Shown here in pieces: positions 1-11,317 of a stretch of 64,000 nt of DNA; position 1 is the stretch's first letter, and every line of letters begins with the position of its first letter. Position numbers and translations under genes: made by a program. The stretch is from Porites lobata. Its lineage: Eukaryota > Cnidaria > Anthozoa > Scleractinia > Poritidae. The DNA lies in assembly GCA_942486035.1 (NCBI GenBank), contig CALNXK010000029.1, positions 2,876,001-2,940,000 of the forward strand, in the 5' to 3' direction. The notes below the pieces were generated by a model that saw only the letters and a program-made list of their open reading frames with translations, did no database searches and had not been told where the DNA came from.

Positions 1-484
1 TTATTAATCTAATTTATATATTAACTGTATTGTAAACTTTTTCTGTGCTATAAATAACACTATCATTTTCCTATGACTATTAAAATGTTCATTTGTAGTA
101 GAAAAAATTTCTAGCATGATTATTTAAAAAAACGTGTTTTGCATAGGTAATAGTTATAGGTAAACGTATATCAGTATTTTGTGTAGAAAAAGAAGATAAT
201 AGTTTTGAAATTTTGTTGCAGATTGAGAACAGCACCCAATAGTGTCGCAATAACAGCTTTAGAAAAAGTAACTTCAGTTAGCATTGCTTAGAACTTAAGA
301 CATTGTTCTTTCTGTCTTCTTGTTATCTTCGTAACAGGAGACAATCATAATAAATAACGCTACACCAGATAAGTGTAAATAATATATAACAGCCCGATTT
401 TTTCTTAAATAATAATAATAAAAATACTACAGTGTTCAAGATTGCTTAATTCCGAGAGTTCAAATTGCCATTGTAAATCTTTTT

Positions 485-3400
485 TCAGAGACATCTGGTT
501 TTAAGTTCATCTTCTGGAATAAGTCTGCCTGGAAAACCTGCAAGACCAAGAACAAAAAAATTCTAAGATAACCTCTTCAAAATGACGATAAGTTGTACAA
601 ACATGTTGTGCTAAGGCAACAGCCCGGGGGAGGGGTACTCAACAAGTTTCTCCGCCTCGAGGTCCAAGGTTCAACCCCTTATCCTTTCTGATGCCATTTT
701 TGACAAAGAAAGGCAACTTCGTTCCCGAGGGGCGGGAAAAACGCCCTGGCATCCGCTGGTCGCCTGTCACCCAGTACACCCTAAAATCCTAAGTGTAATA
801 AATTAGCGCCATGTGAAATGCGTATCCCCCCCTGCCCTACCCCCTTCCCTGGGATAGAAGTACTTCAGGGTTGAAGTCTCTTTACAGGGCTCTTTAGTTT
901 GAATTACGATATTAACCTTGGAAATTTAATTTTTAACGATTCACTTTCAGCTCTGGTCACCCTTTTTGTTACGCTCCAGGACTAATCCAATCTCGGATAA
1001 CTGGTCGAAGTTTTTGTTAGTTGAATTCAAGCGTGAAAACTAGCCTGGCTAAATCTATATATTTATCATCATTAATCAGAGATATCAATGGCTGTTAACT
1101 GACCTTTAGCTTTTGCCAGCTTGCCCGAAGAGAATCGATCGGTTACGACTAACTTATTCTCAATTTCACAGCTGAAAAAAGAAAAAAACGTTCATTATAG
1201 TTGAGCTGCAGAATGTATCATGATAGGTAGCAGTGAAAGACATATGAGATGTTAGTTCTGCGTTGTCCCTACAGGTAACCTCGTACCAAGATCTCACTTT
1301 GTCTTGCAGGAGATCTGGGTACCAGATTACCCAACAGGCACAGGGAGGAGCGAACTGTTCAATTCCAGGCACCAGTTGTTCAAACGTTGTAAGGCTTCTA
1401 CCTTATCTAAACGCGAGTCCCTGAGCACGAGATTGATCAAAGCTGACTCAACGTTTCACTAGTCTATATTAAACCACTATTTGCAAATGCATGTTTAACA
1501 GCACTTTCTCGTGCCCAGTCTCTCCTTGGGATTTTCGACGGTAGTCGCGGCCCAAGGATCATAAGAAAGCTTCAAAAACGCAAAGACACATGGGAAGACT
1601 CCTTACGCCTTGACTACCGCAGAAAATCCCAAGCAGCGCCTGGGTAGCGAGGCAGTGTTAACGGTGGGGATGGCCTCTGAAAAGAGCCCGTATTTTTGCA
1701 ATACCTCTGAAAATGTGTTGAGAGTGAAATACTAATCATCAGAGCAAGTATTTGAGTTAGTTTTTACCTGGCAAACGGGAGGTTGAAGCGCTTTCTGATC
1801 GCGAGGTCATAGGCTAACAGACCGTATGGTCTGTTGATACAGACTCTCTTCAACCTCCCCTCAAACCTGTGAAAATTAAGACGGTAGTCAGTGAATGACA
1901 TCAACAAGATATAGATTCAACCTAGAGTTATATAATGAGTTAAGCTCATTTTTTCTTTATTCATTTATTTACATTCTTTTGACGAGCACGGATATTTTTT
2001 AACTGAGACTAAAGAATCAAAATCAGTCAGTTAATGATCACAATTTTTCCGAAACTAATGATGACGATAATAATGATGATGATGATAATTACAGGCGCCT
2101 TTTCCAATTACACGGAGAAAACAATTTCGAATATTTTCCGTCCGTTTCCTAGAAAGAATCCCATGTGATTTATGTATATCACTTACATTTCTGAGAAGAC
2201 TTAAAAGAAATAGGTTGAATGGGAAAAGGAGGAAAGAACAAAGATGCAAAGACAAGAGGAACGAAAAGTTGCCTTTTTTACTCAGTTGTTTTGGACACTC
2301 CTTACATGGAGTGCTACTCACAATGGAATCGCAAGTGCCAACCTCGTCCCCAGGCAGAAAAGAAGAGGGTCTCCCCCAGCCTCGCACCCAGGCCAGTTCA
2401 CGCTATCCGAGTTATAAGAGGAGGCTTGGAACCGAGAGCGAATTTTCCTGACAAGCTTAACAGGTGACGTTTTAAGGTCACGTCATCCGAAATCGCCGAG
2501 GACGACTGGGAACGAGGCTGGGTCTTCCCTACAACCGCCCTACTCGGGAACACAAGACAACCCTGGGGACCAGGAAAGCACAACAATTTTTTTAACTATT
2601 TTACCTCATTTGCAGCATCTGGCAGGTCTTCTCAATCAGACTAACACACATTTTACTGTAGCCTGACTCGTTATCGAGATCGTCGATAACAAGAACAAAG
2701 GGGTCATTCCCCACCTTTGTTGCAATCGCTTCTGGAATAGTTCTGTGGATGATAAAGAAAAGAAAACGTTAATTCGCCTTGACATATCCTAACTATAACG
2801 TTTATCCTCCTTCGAGACATTTAGCCTTCTTTCATTCCAATTTCGTTCTTCACAAAGGCTAATTTAATTTCTTGTGAGAGCTTTAGCGGGATGGGATCCG
2901 GAATACAACTCAAGGAATCCAATAACAATGCAATCCGGAATCCAAATTCCACTTACAAAAATTCCGGATTCCAGTACCTGGAATCCGGAATCCATGGTGT
3001 GGAATCCAGAATCCAAGACTGTCTTGGATTCCAACCGAGGCAAAGATCGATAGCAACTTATAATTAGCCTGCGAGGAAGCTTTCCGTTTGGGAGAGTCGC
3101 GAGAATTCACACGAGAGCCGCACGCGAAAGGAGACGCGAGTGCGAGGGGCAGGTTCTCTCGCGGCTCGCTCGCCATAATAGGTGAGCTTGCTCGCAGGGT
3201 ACTTACAATGAACCTGGAACTGTCTCAGTTGTACCTACCTTAGAAAGTACTCCAAGGCCGTGGAGTTTCCCCAAGGAAGGGAATGGATGGGTCTATTATC
3301 GTTAGTTCTGATCTCCAACAAGGGCCTTGGAGTGAATGATAATAGATGGAAGCCATATTCGTGAAATCCTTCATAGTTTACACACGATTTCACGCATTCA

Positions 3401-3588
3401 AACAATTGTTCTTTAGCATACATCTCCACCCACTCGTAATGATCTTTTCTTGTCATAAAAGACAGAATAGAAAAGTCCTCATAATGGGTGTTTGAGGCTG
3501 GGGCTGGTTTCTGTGACGTATGCTGCACAAGAGGAGGGCTGCATTCTAACGTACCAAGGTCAACGTACCAAGTTGTTCTCTTGGTTGC
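485..3588 (-). CDS. CRAL-TRIO (Sec14-like) domain protein, five 3' coding exons
   Basis: Five exons on the minus strand join in frame to a TGA stop: 3588-3239, 2742-2605, 1866-1768, 1171-1104 and 537-485 (phases 2,2,2,1). They give 235 residues of a C-terminal part. Every junction has GT/AG, and most acceptors follow a clear pyrimidine tract. From about residue 99 the pattern fits a CRAL-TRIO lipid-binding fold: an R-P-I-H strand, then a helix, then a hydrophobic strand ending in VIDDLDN (135-141), a helix, LKRVCINRPYG (168-178), and a late strand followed by LIPEDEL. This is family-level pattern recognition, not a database match. The protein would bind a lipid or act as a scaffold; ligand and partners are unknown. 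The 5' part is missing or lies across the 4.3 kb intron. The identity could be wrong, but the gene itself is well supported. Confidence 0.6.
600..800. repeat. GC-rich dispersed repeat
   Basis: A C/G-rich block starting near 622 (CCCGGGGGAGGGGTACTC) lies in the last intron of the CRAL-TRIO-like gene and contrasts with the AT-rich flanks. Its composition resembles an interspersed repeat common in coral DNA. I see no terminal inverted repeats and no coding sense. Confidence 0.4.
1508..1654. mobile_element. Short hairpin MITE
   Basis: Two arms of about 40 bases are inverted repeats of each other. The left carries CCTTGGGATTTTC then GGTAGTCG; the right, read in reverse, carries GCTTGGGATTTTC then GGTAGTC. 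The loop is about 60 bases. It lies in an intron of the CRAL-TRIO-like gene. No coding capacity. Confidence 0.65.
2887..3198. repeat. GGAATCC-rich repeat and adjoining hairpin element
   Basis: From 2887 to about 3035 the motif GGAATCC/GGATTCC recurs many times in both orientations. From 3066 to 3198 follows a separate hairpin: GCCTGCGAGGAAGCTT at the left is matched by an inverted GAGCTTGCTCGCAGG at the right, with a CpG-rich centre. Both sit in an intron. Confidence 0.55.
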
Positions 3589-4019
3589 CTGGCAAAAAAA
3601 AAAACGTATTAACACAGAAATAAAGAGTATCTTATGAGGGTCTCAATGGGATGGTAGCATTGGCGGTTGACGCTAATTTTTTTTCCAATTTTGACGGTTG
3701 AAGGTTACTTTATTAAATAGAAATTTAGTCCAAAAGTTAATATGAATTAATCTGAACTGTTGTGTTTTTGAGGTTTTCTTGGCCTTTCACTTAAATAAAA
3801 TTTCCAAATACATTCATAATTTCTAGAAAGAGCTTTTTGCTAAAACATGGAACGTTCTTTTTCGAGTTCAGGAGCAGGAATCCCCGTAAAGATCAGCTGA
3901 AATAGTAAGATTTGTAATACCTTGAAACTTTTTAACAGTTAAAATTAATCTGTATTTTTAACAGTTGACGATAAAAAATTACTTTTTCGACGGTTGACGG
4001 TTAAAATTTGGGCCTTTGA

Positions 4020-5510
4020 CGGCTGACGGTACCGGGGGAACTCCCATATGAATGGGGCGGGGATGTTGGTCGGAACTTTTGAGGAGACCAACCTGGGCGT
4101 GGCCCAACCTCTTTTTGACCCCTAAAAGGCTTTGATTACATGAATCGAGTAAATAAAAGGAATTGAAAATATTTAAGAATTTGTTCATGCTTAGCGTGCG
4201 TATATCGAGTTATGGATGCACGCGGGAAGTTTGGAGAGCACGAAAGATGCGTAAGAGTTGCACGAGGCGATAGCCGAGTGCAACTCTAGCTTCTTGAGTG
4301 CTCTCCAAACTTCCCAAGTGCATCCATAACTCGATATACGGACAGCTAAAAGCATGAGCAAATTCTTTTATAACATAGCTGACAAAAATGCTTGCTTTTT
4401 TATTAACTGCAAAATTCTCGTAACCCGCTACACAATAACAAACGGTTCTATTGGCTGATTACGAACACGCCACAATCGTCTAGTTTGAATGAAAATGTTC
4501 TTTCTGTAAAACTGAGAAAGAAAATGTGCTTCTTTTTTCGTTAACGATCAATGGAAACTAAGCAGAAACAAAGGTAAAAGAGTCTTAAAGTTCACCTAAA
4601 GTTAAAATACTAACATGTTCGTAAGAAGTCGTGGAGTATGGTTTGGATTTGCTGAAAAGATGTTTACGTTTTGCTCGGCGAAATCCAGAAAACATGTTTT
4701 TAGCGAAGACGACTGTCATCCTTCTTTAAACTTATATTCATTTACGTGCATTGGCTGGTCATTACGGCTTCTTGAGAACACCTGGCAGCAGTTGTTTTTG
4801 TGAGTAATAAATTTATGTCTTCTAGTGTAATTTGTGTTGTTATTGCGAGAGAAATTTTCCTGCTTCAGTCGGATTGTCCGGAGATAACAAAAGTGCGTAA
4901 CAAATTTAAAAACAACAATAAAAAAGGAAATTTTACCCTTTTAAAAATGTTGTTGATGACCAGTTGGTGTCTGTTCTGTTCCCAGTGAATGTCTTTCGGC
5001 CAAAATTTGCTGCAGCTGGTCTTCCGACAAATTTGCGAAACGCGCAACTTGCGAGTTTTTTTAAATTCGGCTTTATTTTTGCTACTTGTTGGATCAGGAC
5101 ATAAAAGGTCAAAGCCGATACAAAAATTGGGCAGTTCTTCGCTGGTTTCTTCCATATTTTAAAGAGCAGGAAAGCTGCACTGCAGCTTAAAAGACGACAA
5201 CTGCACTTTGCAGCCAGATAAAAAAAAAATGCTCACGTCATCTTATTTACGCACGGGCGTGCGTAAATAAAGATTTTGTTCATAGTGGCTCAATAGGACT
5301 TATATAGGGCAAGCACGCGCGCTATGTTATAAATAACATTTTAACATATCTTCGCTTGCAACCCTAAAAGAGACCTTTACGGCTAAATATGATGGCGTTT
5401 TGCCCAGAACACTCTAAGGGAGACCAAAATCCGAAATTTACACCCTAAGCGAGACGACGAGCGTCCCCGCCCCTTTCATATGGGAGTTCCCCCCCGGAAT
5501 GACGGTTTAT
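4020..5510. mobile_element. DNA transposon-like element with long TIRs, hairpin nested inside
   Basis: The ends are inverted repeats: GGGGGAACTCCCATATGAAT near 4034 matches, inverted, the CATATGGGAGTTCCCCC block near 5480, and similarity continues inwards (GGGGCGGGGA, then a GGTCTC segment). TGACGGT flanks both sides, a possible 7-base target duplication, though TGACGG also recurs nearby. Inside, 4188-4350 is a separate foldback with arms of about 55 bases and an inner stem (AGAGTTGCAC/GTGCAACTCT). The short open frames inside match no transposase I recognise. Confidence 0.6.
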
Positions 5511-5752
5511 CTCACTTAGACCCTCCGTGTGATAAAATTTCTGAAGTGAGTTTGCTTCGAATTTGCTTAATTGATATTTGAATTGTTGCTGTTGTCTAGT
5601 CTGTTTCTCTCAAACAATTTAACACACTGCCGGTATGGCATTTTCTGCTTTTTTTTCCTGTTGTTTCGTCGGTAGAAACCTCGCGAACTCTACTTGTTTC
5701 CGCCGCTTTGTCCGAGAGGAATTTTGTTGTTTTCCATATAAGGTCAAACTAG

Positions 5753-5795
<43 letters not shown>

Positions 5796-6302
5796 GCTAG
5801 AAATGCATTATCCGAGGTTGAAAATTAATAATGTAAAATATGTCTTGTTTCCCCTCTACCCCCCTCCCCCCGCTCCGCCTCGATTAGTTCCCTAGCTATT
5901 ATTTGAGGGTGGATATGTAAATAAAATTTGTTGTTGTCGATTTAAACTGTTCTATTAATCATGATCTTTAATAAATTTATTCTCAACATGGATATTAGAA
6001 GACCTCATTCATTCTTCCAATAAACTGAAAAAGCCATGATTCGTTATGCGCGCGCTGTCTGTTGCAGTAGTCAAATCATGCTAATATAGTTTGAATTTTT
6101 CTAGAAATCGCTACATTTCAAAGAAACGTTGGAGACTTTGTGGTTTCAATGGCCAGAATTATAACCATTTTCGTTTTTGTTTGTTTATTGTTTTTCGTTA
6201 GTTGCCTTTCTTCTGAGCTGAACAAGAATCATCCCTGAATACACTCGTTGTTCTGTAACGGCTCAATCTTTCCACGCACGCGTGAGACATGGAGAAAACG
6301 CG

Positions 6303-6536
6303 CTGTGATTGGTCATTTTAAATTCAAATTCGTTTCCTTTTATGGTGGAACCGAACCCACGTGGGCTTTCAAATGATGTACTATGATTGGTCAGAATTTT
6401 TCAAAAATGTTTCCTTTTATGGTCACGTTAACCCAACATGGGGCCTACAAATAACTCTCTATGATTGGTCAGAATTATTTCAAATTTGTGCCCTTATATG
6501 GCAAGGCTGACGCCATATGTTTTCAACTGCCTTGCT
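6303..6536. promoter_or_regulatory. Three tandem ~78 bp units, each with ATTGG and CArG boxes
   Basis: Three diverged units repeat every 77-79 bases. Each starts with GATTGGTC (ATTGG at 6308, 6386 and 6464), followed by a perfect CC(A/T)6GG box: CCTTTTATGG at 6336-6345 and 6413-6422, CCTTATATGG at 6492-6501. ATTGG is the inverted CCAAT core bound by NF-Y; CC(A/T)6GG is the SRF/MADS consensus. The sequences are seen; enhancer or promoter function is inferred. No coding exon that it obviously serves was found within 1 kb on either side. A CRE consensus (TGACGTCA) lies at 6793-6800. Confidence 0.55.
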
Positions 6537-7682
6537 ACACACTCTCGAAAACCACAGCTAAATATGCATGAAATAGGCAAATTTTTCATTTATTACGAAA
6601 AGTTCATCAACCGCTAAGTTGTTCTTACCCTCTTCCTCTTAAACACTTGCGAAAATTTCACTTTGCTCTGATTACAACCCATTTCAGGCGCAATTTCTTT
6701 TCAATTACAGTGACGTAAGTCAAGTATACACAGTGAAAGTCAGTGCAAACTGAAGCGCGCTCGTGTGTGGCGTGTGCTTATATATTATACTGTGACGTCA
6801 CATGGTGACGTACGCAAACGTTCTGTAAGTTGATTGGTTAAAATGAAAGAGAGGCGAAGTTTAAAATTTCAATAACGTTTGCGCCTGCGTTTTTGCTGGA
6901 ACGAGCACTTGGAATGAAAAAGTTAGGGTCAAAAAAGCACGAGTTGAATAATTTCAAAGACAAAAAGTCTTGACAGCAACAGATAGATGTTATCCGAGAC
7001 AAGACAACTTTTCTTCAGTGTAAACAAATGCTTTTGAAAGGCACGTCTATCATAATCAGTAAAAAATCATTTCAAAATCATCGTTTAACTATTGCGCGCG
7101 AGTAAGTGAATTCCTTTTACTTAGTTTTAACGGAGGAGTTTTTGATAATGCTAAGAAGCTGTTTTTTAATTGTTAAATGACGGATGCGACGGCCGTTACG
7201 TTATGTCAAAAATCCGCCTTCTAGCTATCTTCGTTACCGGTACTTTTAAACAGATAAGATTTTGGATAATTCAGTGATCACAAAAAAAAATTCAGTTCGC
7301 TCGCAAGTAAACAGAACGTAAGACGATTGATAAAAATTCCCCATCTTTCAGAGAGCCCATAACTTTTGAAAATTAACCTGTTCAAATTTATCCTTTCTTT
7401 ACGAAGACAGCTGTCCAATCAGAAACTTTTAAAGTAAAAAAAACTGTTTCGGATTAAAGCAAATGTTGTTAGTTATGGACTGGGATACCCTTGCTCTATC
7501 TGCCCTGCTCCGGAGAAATAGCCGTGCGCACGGTTTAGTGAAGCTCCCGCCTTTCGCCTCGAGCTATCAGGAATTAAGTGAGAAAAACCTCTGGCGCCCA
7601 TCTAAATAGGAGCGGGAAAACACCAAGAAAAACCCTCACGGGCAGAAGGAAGGGGCTGTGTTAAAGCGGTGCACCGAAAAAT

Positions 7683-7713
7683 AGCCTTATATCTATCTAT
7701 CTATCTATCTATC
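7683..7713. repeat. Tetranucleotide microsatellite (ATCT)n
   Basis: About seven copies of ATCT in a row, slightly imperfect at the left end. Confidence 0.9.
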
Positions 7714-7914
7714 TTGTACGAAAGATTCACTATATTTGTCATTTTTCTCCCCTTCCCAGCCCTCTGACAGCCTGCTCAAAAGGAAGAGAAGGATCCAAAT
7801 GGGGGATCATGGGAGTTGGCCCCACTGTCATCCCCCCGCCCTTAATCAGTCGGACCAGTGGATGTTAAGAGTCCTAAGCAATGTTGTAACTGCTTTTAAA
7901 ACTAGAGTAATTAC

Positions 7915-7952
7915 CTGGGATAAGGTGTCCATCTCAGAGAGATTCCACTGAA
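7915..7952 (-). CDS. Candidate upstream microexon of the CRAL-TRIO-like gene
   Basis: This 38-base segment lies between an acceptor (AAACAG after a T-rich tract) and a donor (CCCAG then GTAATT) on the minus strand. Read as the last 2 bases of a codon plus twelve codons, it gives QWNLSEMDTLSQ and ends in phase 0. Phase 0 is what the exon starting at 3588 needs. The signals are good but the segment is short, so it may be chance. Earlier exons were not found. Confidence 0.3.
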
Positions 7953-8839
7953 CTGTTTAATAATAAAACGATGGGGGTCATATGAACTTGACTTTAGTTT
8001 AAAACAATGAATTTCAACAGGAAGTGCCAACTTGTAATGTCAACAGAAATTACTAAACCTTGTTTAAAATTGGGCAATTGTTTGTTACAGTAAATTATTG
8101 TAATGTCTTAACTGGAACTGCTTTGGTATTGATCAATAAAGAAGACCATGATAAGAAGCTAAAAACACTGCAAATTATTGTGAGCCACCTCACTGAAATG
8201 TTTTTCACCATACTTATACTTGTTAAGGTGTCAACAAAACTGCATAACTGGTGAGGTTGGGACAAGCCCTGAACGTCACTAAATGACAAAAGGTTAGGGA
8301 AAGGGTTACAAGGACTGATCCGATCCAGTTCAAACCAGATAATGTCAACAACCATCATGAGTCTTTCCTAACATGCTACGGCATAACATAATAACACATT
8401 AGGAAGCTACTCTAAGCTTATATTAGAGGTACAGTACAGATAAAATCTTTGACAGCAATGTATTTCTAGTACCATGATTTTCAAAACAAAAACCTGACTA
8501 CTCAACTACCCTTGACACCTCTAAGAGCTTAATGTTAAAAGTAAAATACATTTGTTAAAACCCATATGCTTTTATTTTTTTATGTATTCATTTAGATGTG
8601 ATCAACTAGTTTCCACTGTGTACAGAAAAGGAGCAAAGAACTGAGACCCAATATTTAATTTTAGTCTGCGGCATTCTAGTCTGTGAATACAGCCCTCTCT
8701 CTTCTCTCCTTGTTCTGCACCGCAAGGGATGTTTCACGATCTCTCCCCATGAAACAGCCCTTGTGGCGAGGAGCGAGGAGTGACCGTTGTATTTGCTTTC
8801 CTTTCATCTGGAAAATCTCGAGCATCCTTCCCTGCTTGC
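7953..8839. other. Stretch without a recognised gene
   Basis: Short open frames occur on both strands (8060-8254 plus, 8095-8358 minus), but they lack family resemblance and convincing splice signals. The part next to the zinc-finger gene is presumably its 3' UTR. Confidence 0.4.
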
Positions 8840-10306
8840 TTAACAAATTTTATCTACTATAACACTTCCAGCTGGGGCCATAATGATAAGGGACTCTTCG
8901 TTTGTGTGAATTCGCTCATGCCTTTTGCAGTCTGATGATGATCTAAAGCATTTAACACAATACTGGCACTTAAAAGGTTTTTCTCCAGTGTGAATTCGTT
9001 CATGTTTCTTGCAAGAGGTTGACTCGGTGAATCGTTTATCACAATACTGGCACTTATAACGCTTTTCTTCAGTGTGAGTACGCTCATGTTTCTTACAAGA
9101 AGACAAAGTGCAGTAGCACTTACCACAATACTTGCACTGGTAAGGCTTAATGCCTTCGTGAATTTGTTCATGTACATGGCACTCTGATGGCTGTCTGAAA
9201 CATTTATCACAATACTTGCATTTGTATGGTTTCCCTCCTCTGACATCAAGTACATTGCTGCACTCTGATGATTGCTTGCGGCATTTGTTGCAATAATTAT
9301 TGCAAGTGTGAGATTTCCTTCCTGTGTGATTTTGGTTAGTTCCTTTAGTGTGGATTCCTTCATGTCTTATGTGATCTGATGATGTTCTAAAGCATTTATC
9401 ACAATACTGGCACTTGTAAGGTTTTTCTCCTGTGTGAATTCGCTCATGTTTCTTGCAAGCTGATGACTCACTGAAACATTTACCACAATGCTGGCACTTA
9501 AAAGGTTTCTCTCCAGTGTGAATTCGCACATGTTTCTTAAAGTCTGATGTTGTTTTAAAGCGTTTATTACAATACTTGCACTTATGAGGTTTTTCTCTGT
9601 GATCTGCTTCGTCTTCATTGCAATCTGATAACTGTGTAAAGCATTCATTGCAATAATTATTGTGCTTCACTCTTGTGTGGCTTTGCTCGTGTGCTTTCCA
9701 ATTCCCATGGTATCTAAAGCACTTATCACAAAACTTACACTTGTAAGGCTTCACTCCTGTGTGAATTCGCTCATGAATGTTGCAATCTGCTGATTGGTGA
9801 AAGCGCTTGTCACAAAACTTGCACTTATGAGGTCTCACACCCGTGTGAAACCGTTCATGTGTATTGCAGTTACCCACGGTACTAAAGGATTTTTCGCAGT
9901 ACTTGCACTTATACGGTTTTACTCCTGTGTGACTCCGTTCATGTACTTCATATTCTGATAATGTTCTGAATCTCTTATTGCAATGCTTGCACTGATGTGG
10001 TGTGTCTCCTGTATGAAGACGCTCATGATTCTTGCAATGTGATGACGTGCTAAACACCTTCTCACAATACATGCACTTGAAAGGTTTTACCCCTGTGTGA
10101 TGTTGCTCATGAACCTTGCACCCTGATCTTGTGCTAAAGCTCTTATCACAACGCTTGCACTTATAAGGTTTTTGAGTTACCACTTCCGCGTGAACTTGTT
10201 GGACATCCAGGGACTGGTTGGATAATTTGTCACAATCATTGTCAACTGTATCTGTGAGTTTAACTGCATCTTGTTGTTGAGTAATTCCTGTAGGGAGATG
10301 TTGCAT
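8840..10306 (-). CDS. C2H2 zinc-finger protein, 13 intact fingers
   Basis: A single coding exon of 488 residues starts at ATG 10306-10304 and ends with TAA at 8840. It holds thirteen intact C-X2-C-X12-H-X3-H fingers with TGEKP-like linkers, in groups of six, three and four. A decayed finger separates the groups each time: around residues 205-230 (NNYCNECF...) and 315-345 (CNNYCNKC...). The arrangement indicates a sequence-specific DNA-binding nuclear protein; the target is unknown. No KRAB, BTB, SET or SCAN domain is visible; about 45 non-finger residues precede finger 1. An acceptor (TTGTTTCAG) at 10324 means a 5' UTR exon lies upstream. The gene is head-to-head with the lectin-type gene starting at 11318. 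Confidence 0.92.
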   Translation of the reverse strand: MQHLPTGITQQQDAVKLTDTVDNDCDKLSNQSLDVQQVHAEVVTQKPYKCKRCDKSFSTRSGCKVHEQHHTGVKPFKCMYCEKVFSTSSHCKNHERLHTGDTPHQCKHCNKRFRTLSEYEVHERSHTGVKPYKCKYCEKSFSTVGNCNTHERFHTGVRPHKCKFCDKRFHQSADCNIHERIHTGVKPYKCKFCDKCFRYHGNWKAHEQSHTRVKHNNYCNECFTQLSDCNEDEADHREKPHKCKYCNKRFKTTSDFKKHVRIHTGEKPFKCQHCGKCFSESSACKKHERIHTGEKPYKCQYCDKCFRTSSDHIRHEGIHTKGTNQNHTGRKSHTCNNYCNKCRKQSSECSNVLDVRGGKPYKCKYCDKCFRQPSECHVHEQIHEGIKPYQCKYCGKCYCTLSSCKKHERTHTEEKRYKCQYCDKRFTESTSCKKHERIHTGEKPFKCQYCVKCFRSSSDCKRHERIHTNEESLIIMAPAGSVIVDKIC

Positions 10307-10322
10307 GGTCTCCTAAACATCA

Positions 10323-11317
10323 ACTGAAACAAGAAAATGTTACATTAGGAATTCGAATGGATGTACCCTGAATTTCTCAAAAAACGCCATCATCAACAGA
10401 GAAAAAAATAAGTGAGTAAAGACAGGCTTGGTAGCAAATATAACTTTAAAATAAGAGATGCTATTATTTATAATTGTCTCATCTTGAAAAAATAATAAAT
10501 AAATGCTTCAACACTAAATTTTAAGCTTACATGAGTTAATAAGCTCAACAATTTTGCAGCATTTTGTTTTTCTTATCTCTTGCACACTCATCATCACTGA
10601 GCGAACCAACAAGTCACCTTGCCACATTTCTCAACGCCTTTCATTGACTTGCACTTGCTCTAAAGTAAAGAATGTTAATTGACTGCAAGTTACTACGCTT
10701 GCTGAGCGCCGCCATAGGTGCCGCACAATGAATTGTGGGATAAAGTGCTCGTGAGGACTCCACAGGACACCCAGGCTTGCCTTGAGCAACGTCTCGTTGG
10801 CGTTGATTCCTACACTACTGATGACGGGGTCAGAAGCCCATAACAAAACAGAGAAAACAAGGTAAACATAGGAAAACAGGAGAAAACATAGGGTAACAGG
10901 AATTCAGGAATTCAGAAAAAGAGGAAAAACAGAGAATAACATTTCCAAAAAGTATCATATATTCGGGACATATTATGAAGTCTTACATGAGATACTGACC
11001 TTTCGCAGAGAAAGTTTTGCTGTTTGCGAAAGAATGCTCATTGTTAGACCTGAACTCTACATGTATGTATTCTTTTCTTCAAATATGGTGCGACTCACAT
11101 TACACTGCGGGATGAGCTTGAAAACCGGTGTTTGTTGTTTTAATCGTTGCAGTGCCTTTTTGTTTTTAGTTTAATATTGCTCAGCTATTGCTCTAATATT
11201 GTCTCATGAGTGCATCAAGGTTTATGTTACCTAGGATATTTCTTCTCTCTCTAAAAACTTTTGCCCTTCAATTGGCAAACTGGTATTGATTCAAGAAGAA
11301 CAACTTAAATTAACTTT
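10323..11317. promoter_or_regulatory. Shared upstream region of divergent zinc-finger and lectin-type genes
   Basis: The minus-strand zinc-finger gene and the plus-strand membrane lectin gene start about 1 kb apart and face away from each other. A plausible first noncoding exon of the zinc-finger gene lies around 10,630-10,850: its donor would be AAG|GTGACT near 10,616, with GGCGGC just upstream. The purine-rich block 10,855-10,945 is low complexity. Bidirectional promoter use is inferred from the layout only. Confidence 0.4.

Larger units (their letters stand above)
5511..7914. other. Intergenic or intronic stretch with regulatory-looking motifs
   Basis: No coding exon is recognised here. 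Besides the CArG/ATTGG units (6303-6536) there is a CRE consensus at 6793-6800 beside TATA-rich sequence, a further ATTGG near 6832, and a (TATC)n microsatellite near 7683-7713. Confidence 0.5.

Noticed and set aside
3700..4030. CRISPR-like recurrence of TTGACGGTTGA
   Set aside because: The repeats are irregular, without equal spacers, in an animal genome.
8095..8358. Minus-strand frame ending VFSFLSWSSLLINTK as an exon of the CRAL-TRIO-like gene
   Set aside because: No donor in the required phase before its stop.
8857..9648. Minus-strand open frames with repeated SASIVINA-like residues inside the zinc-finger gene
   Set aside because: They are the shifted frame of the tandem finger-coding sequence; the repetition comes from the finger unit.
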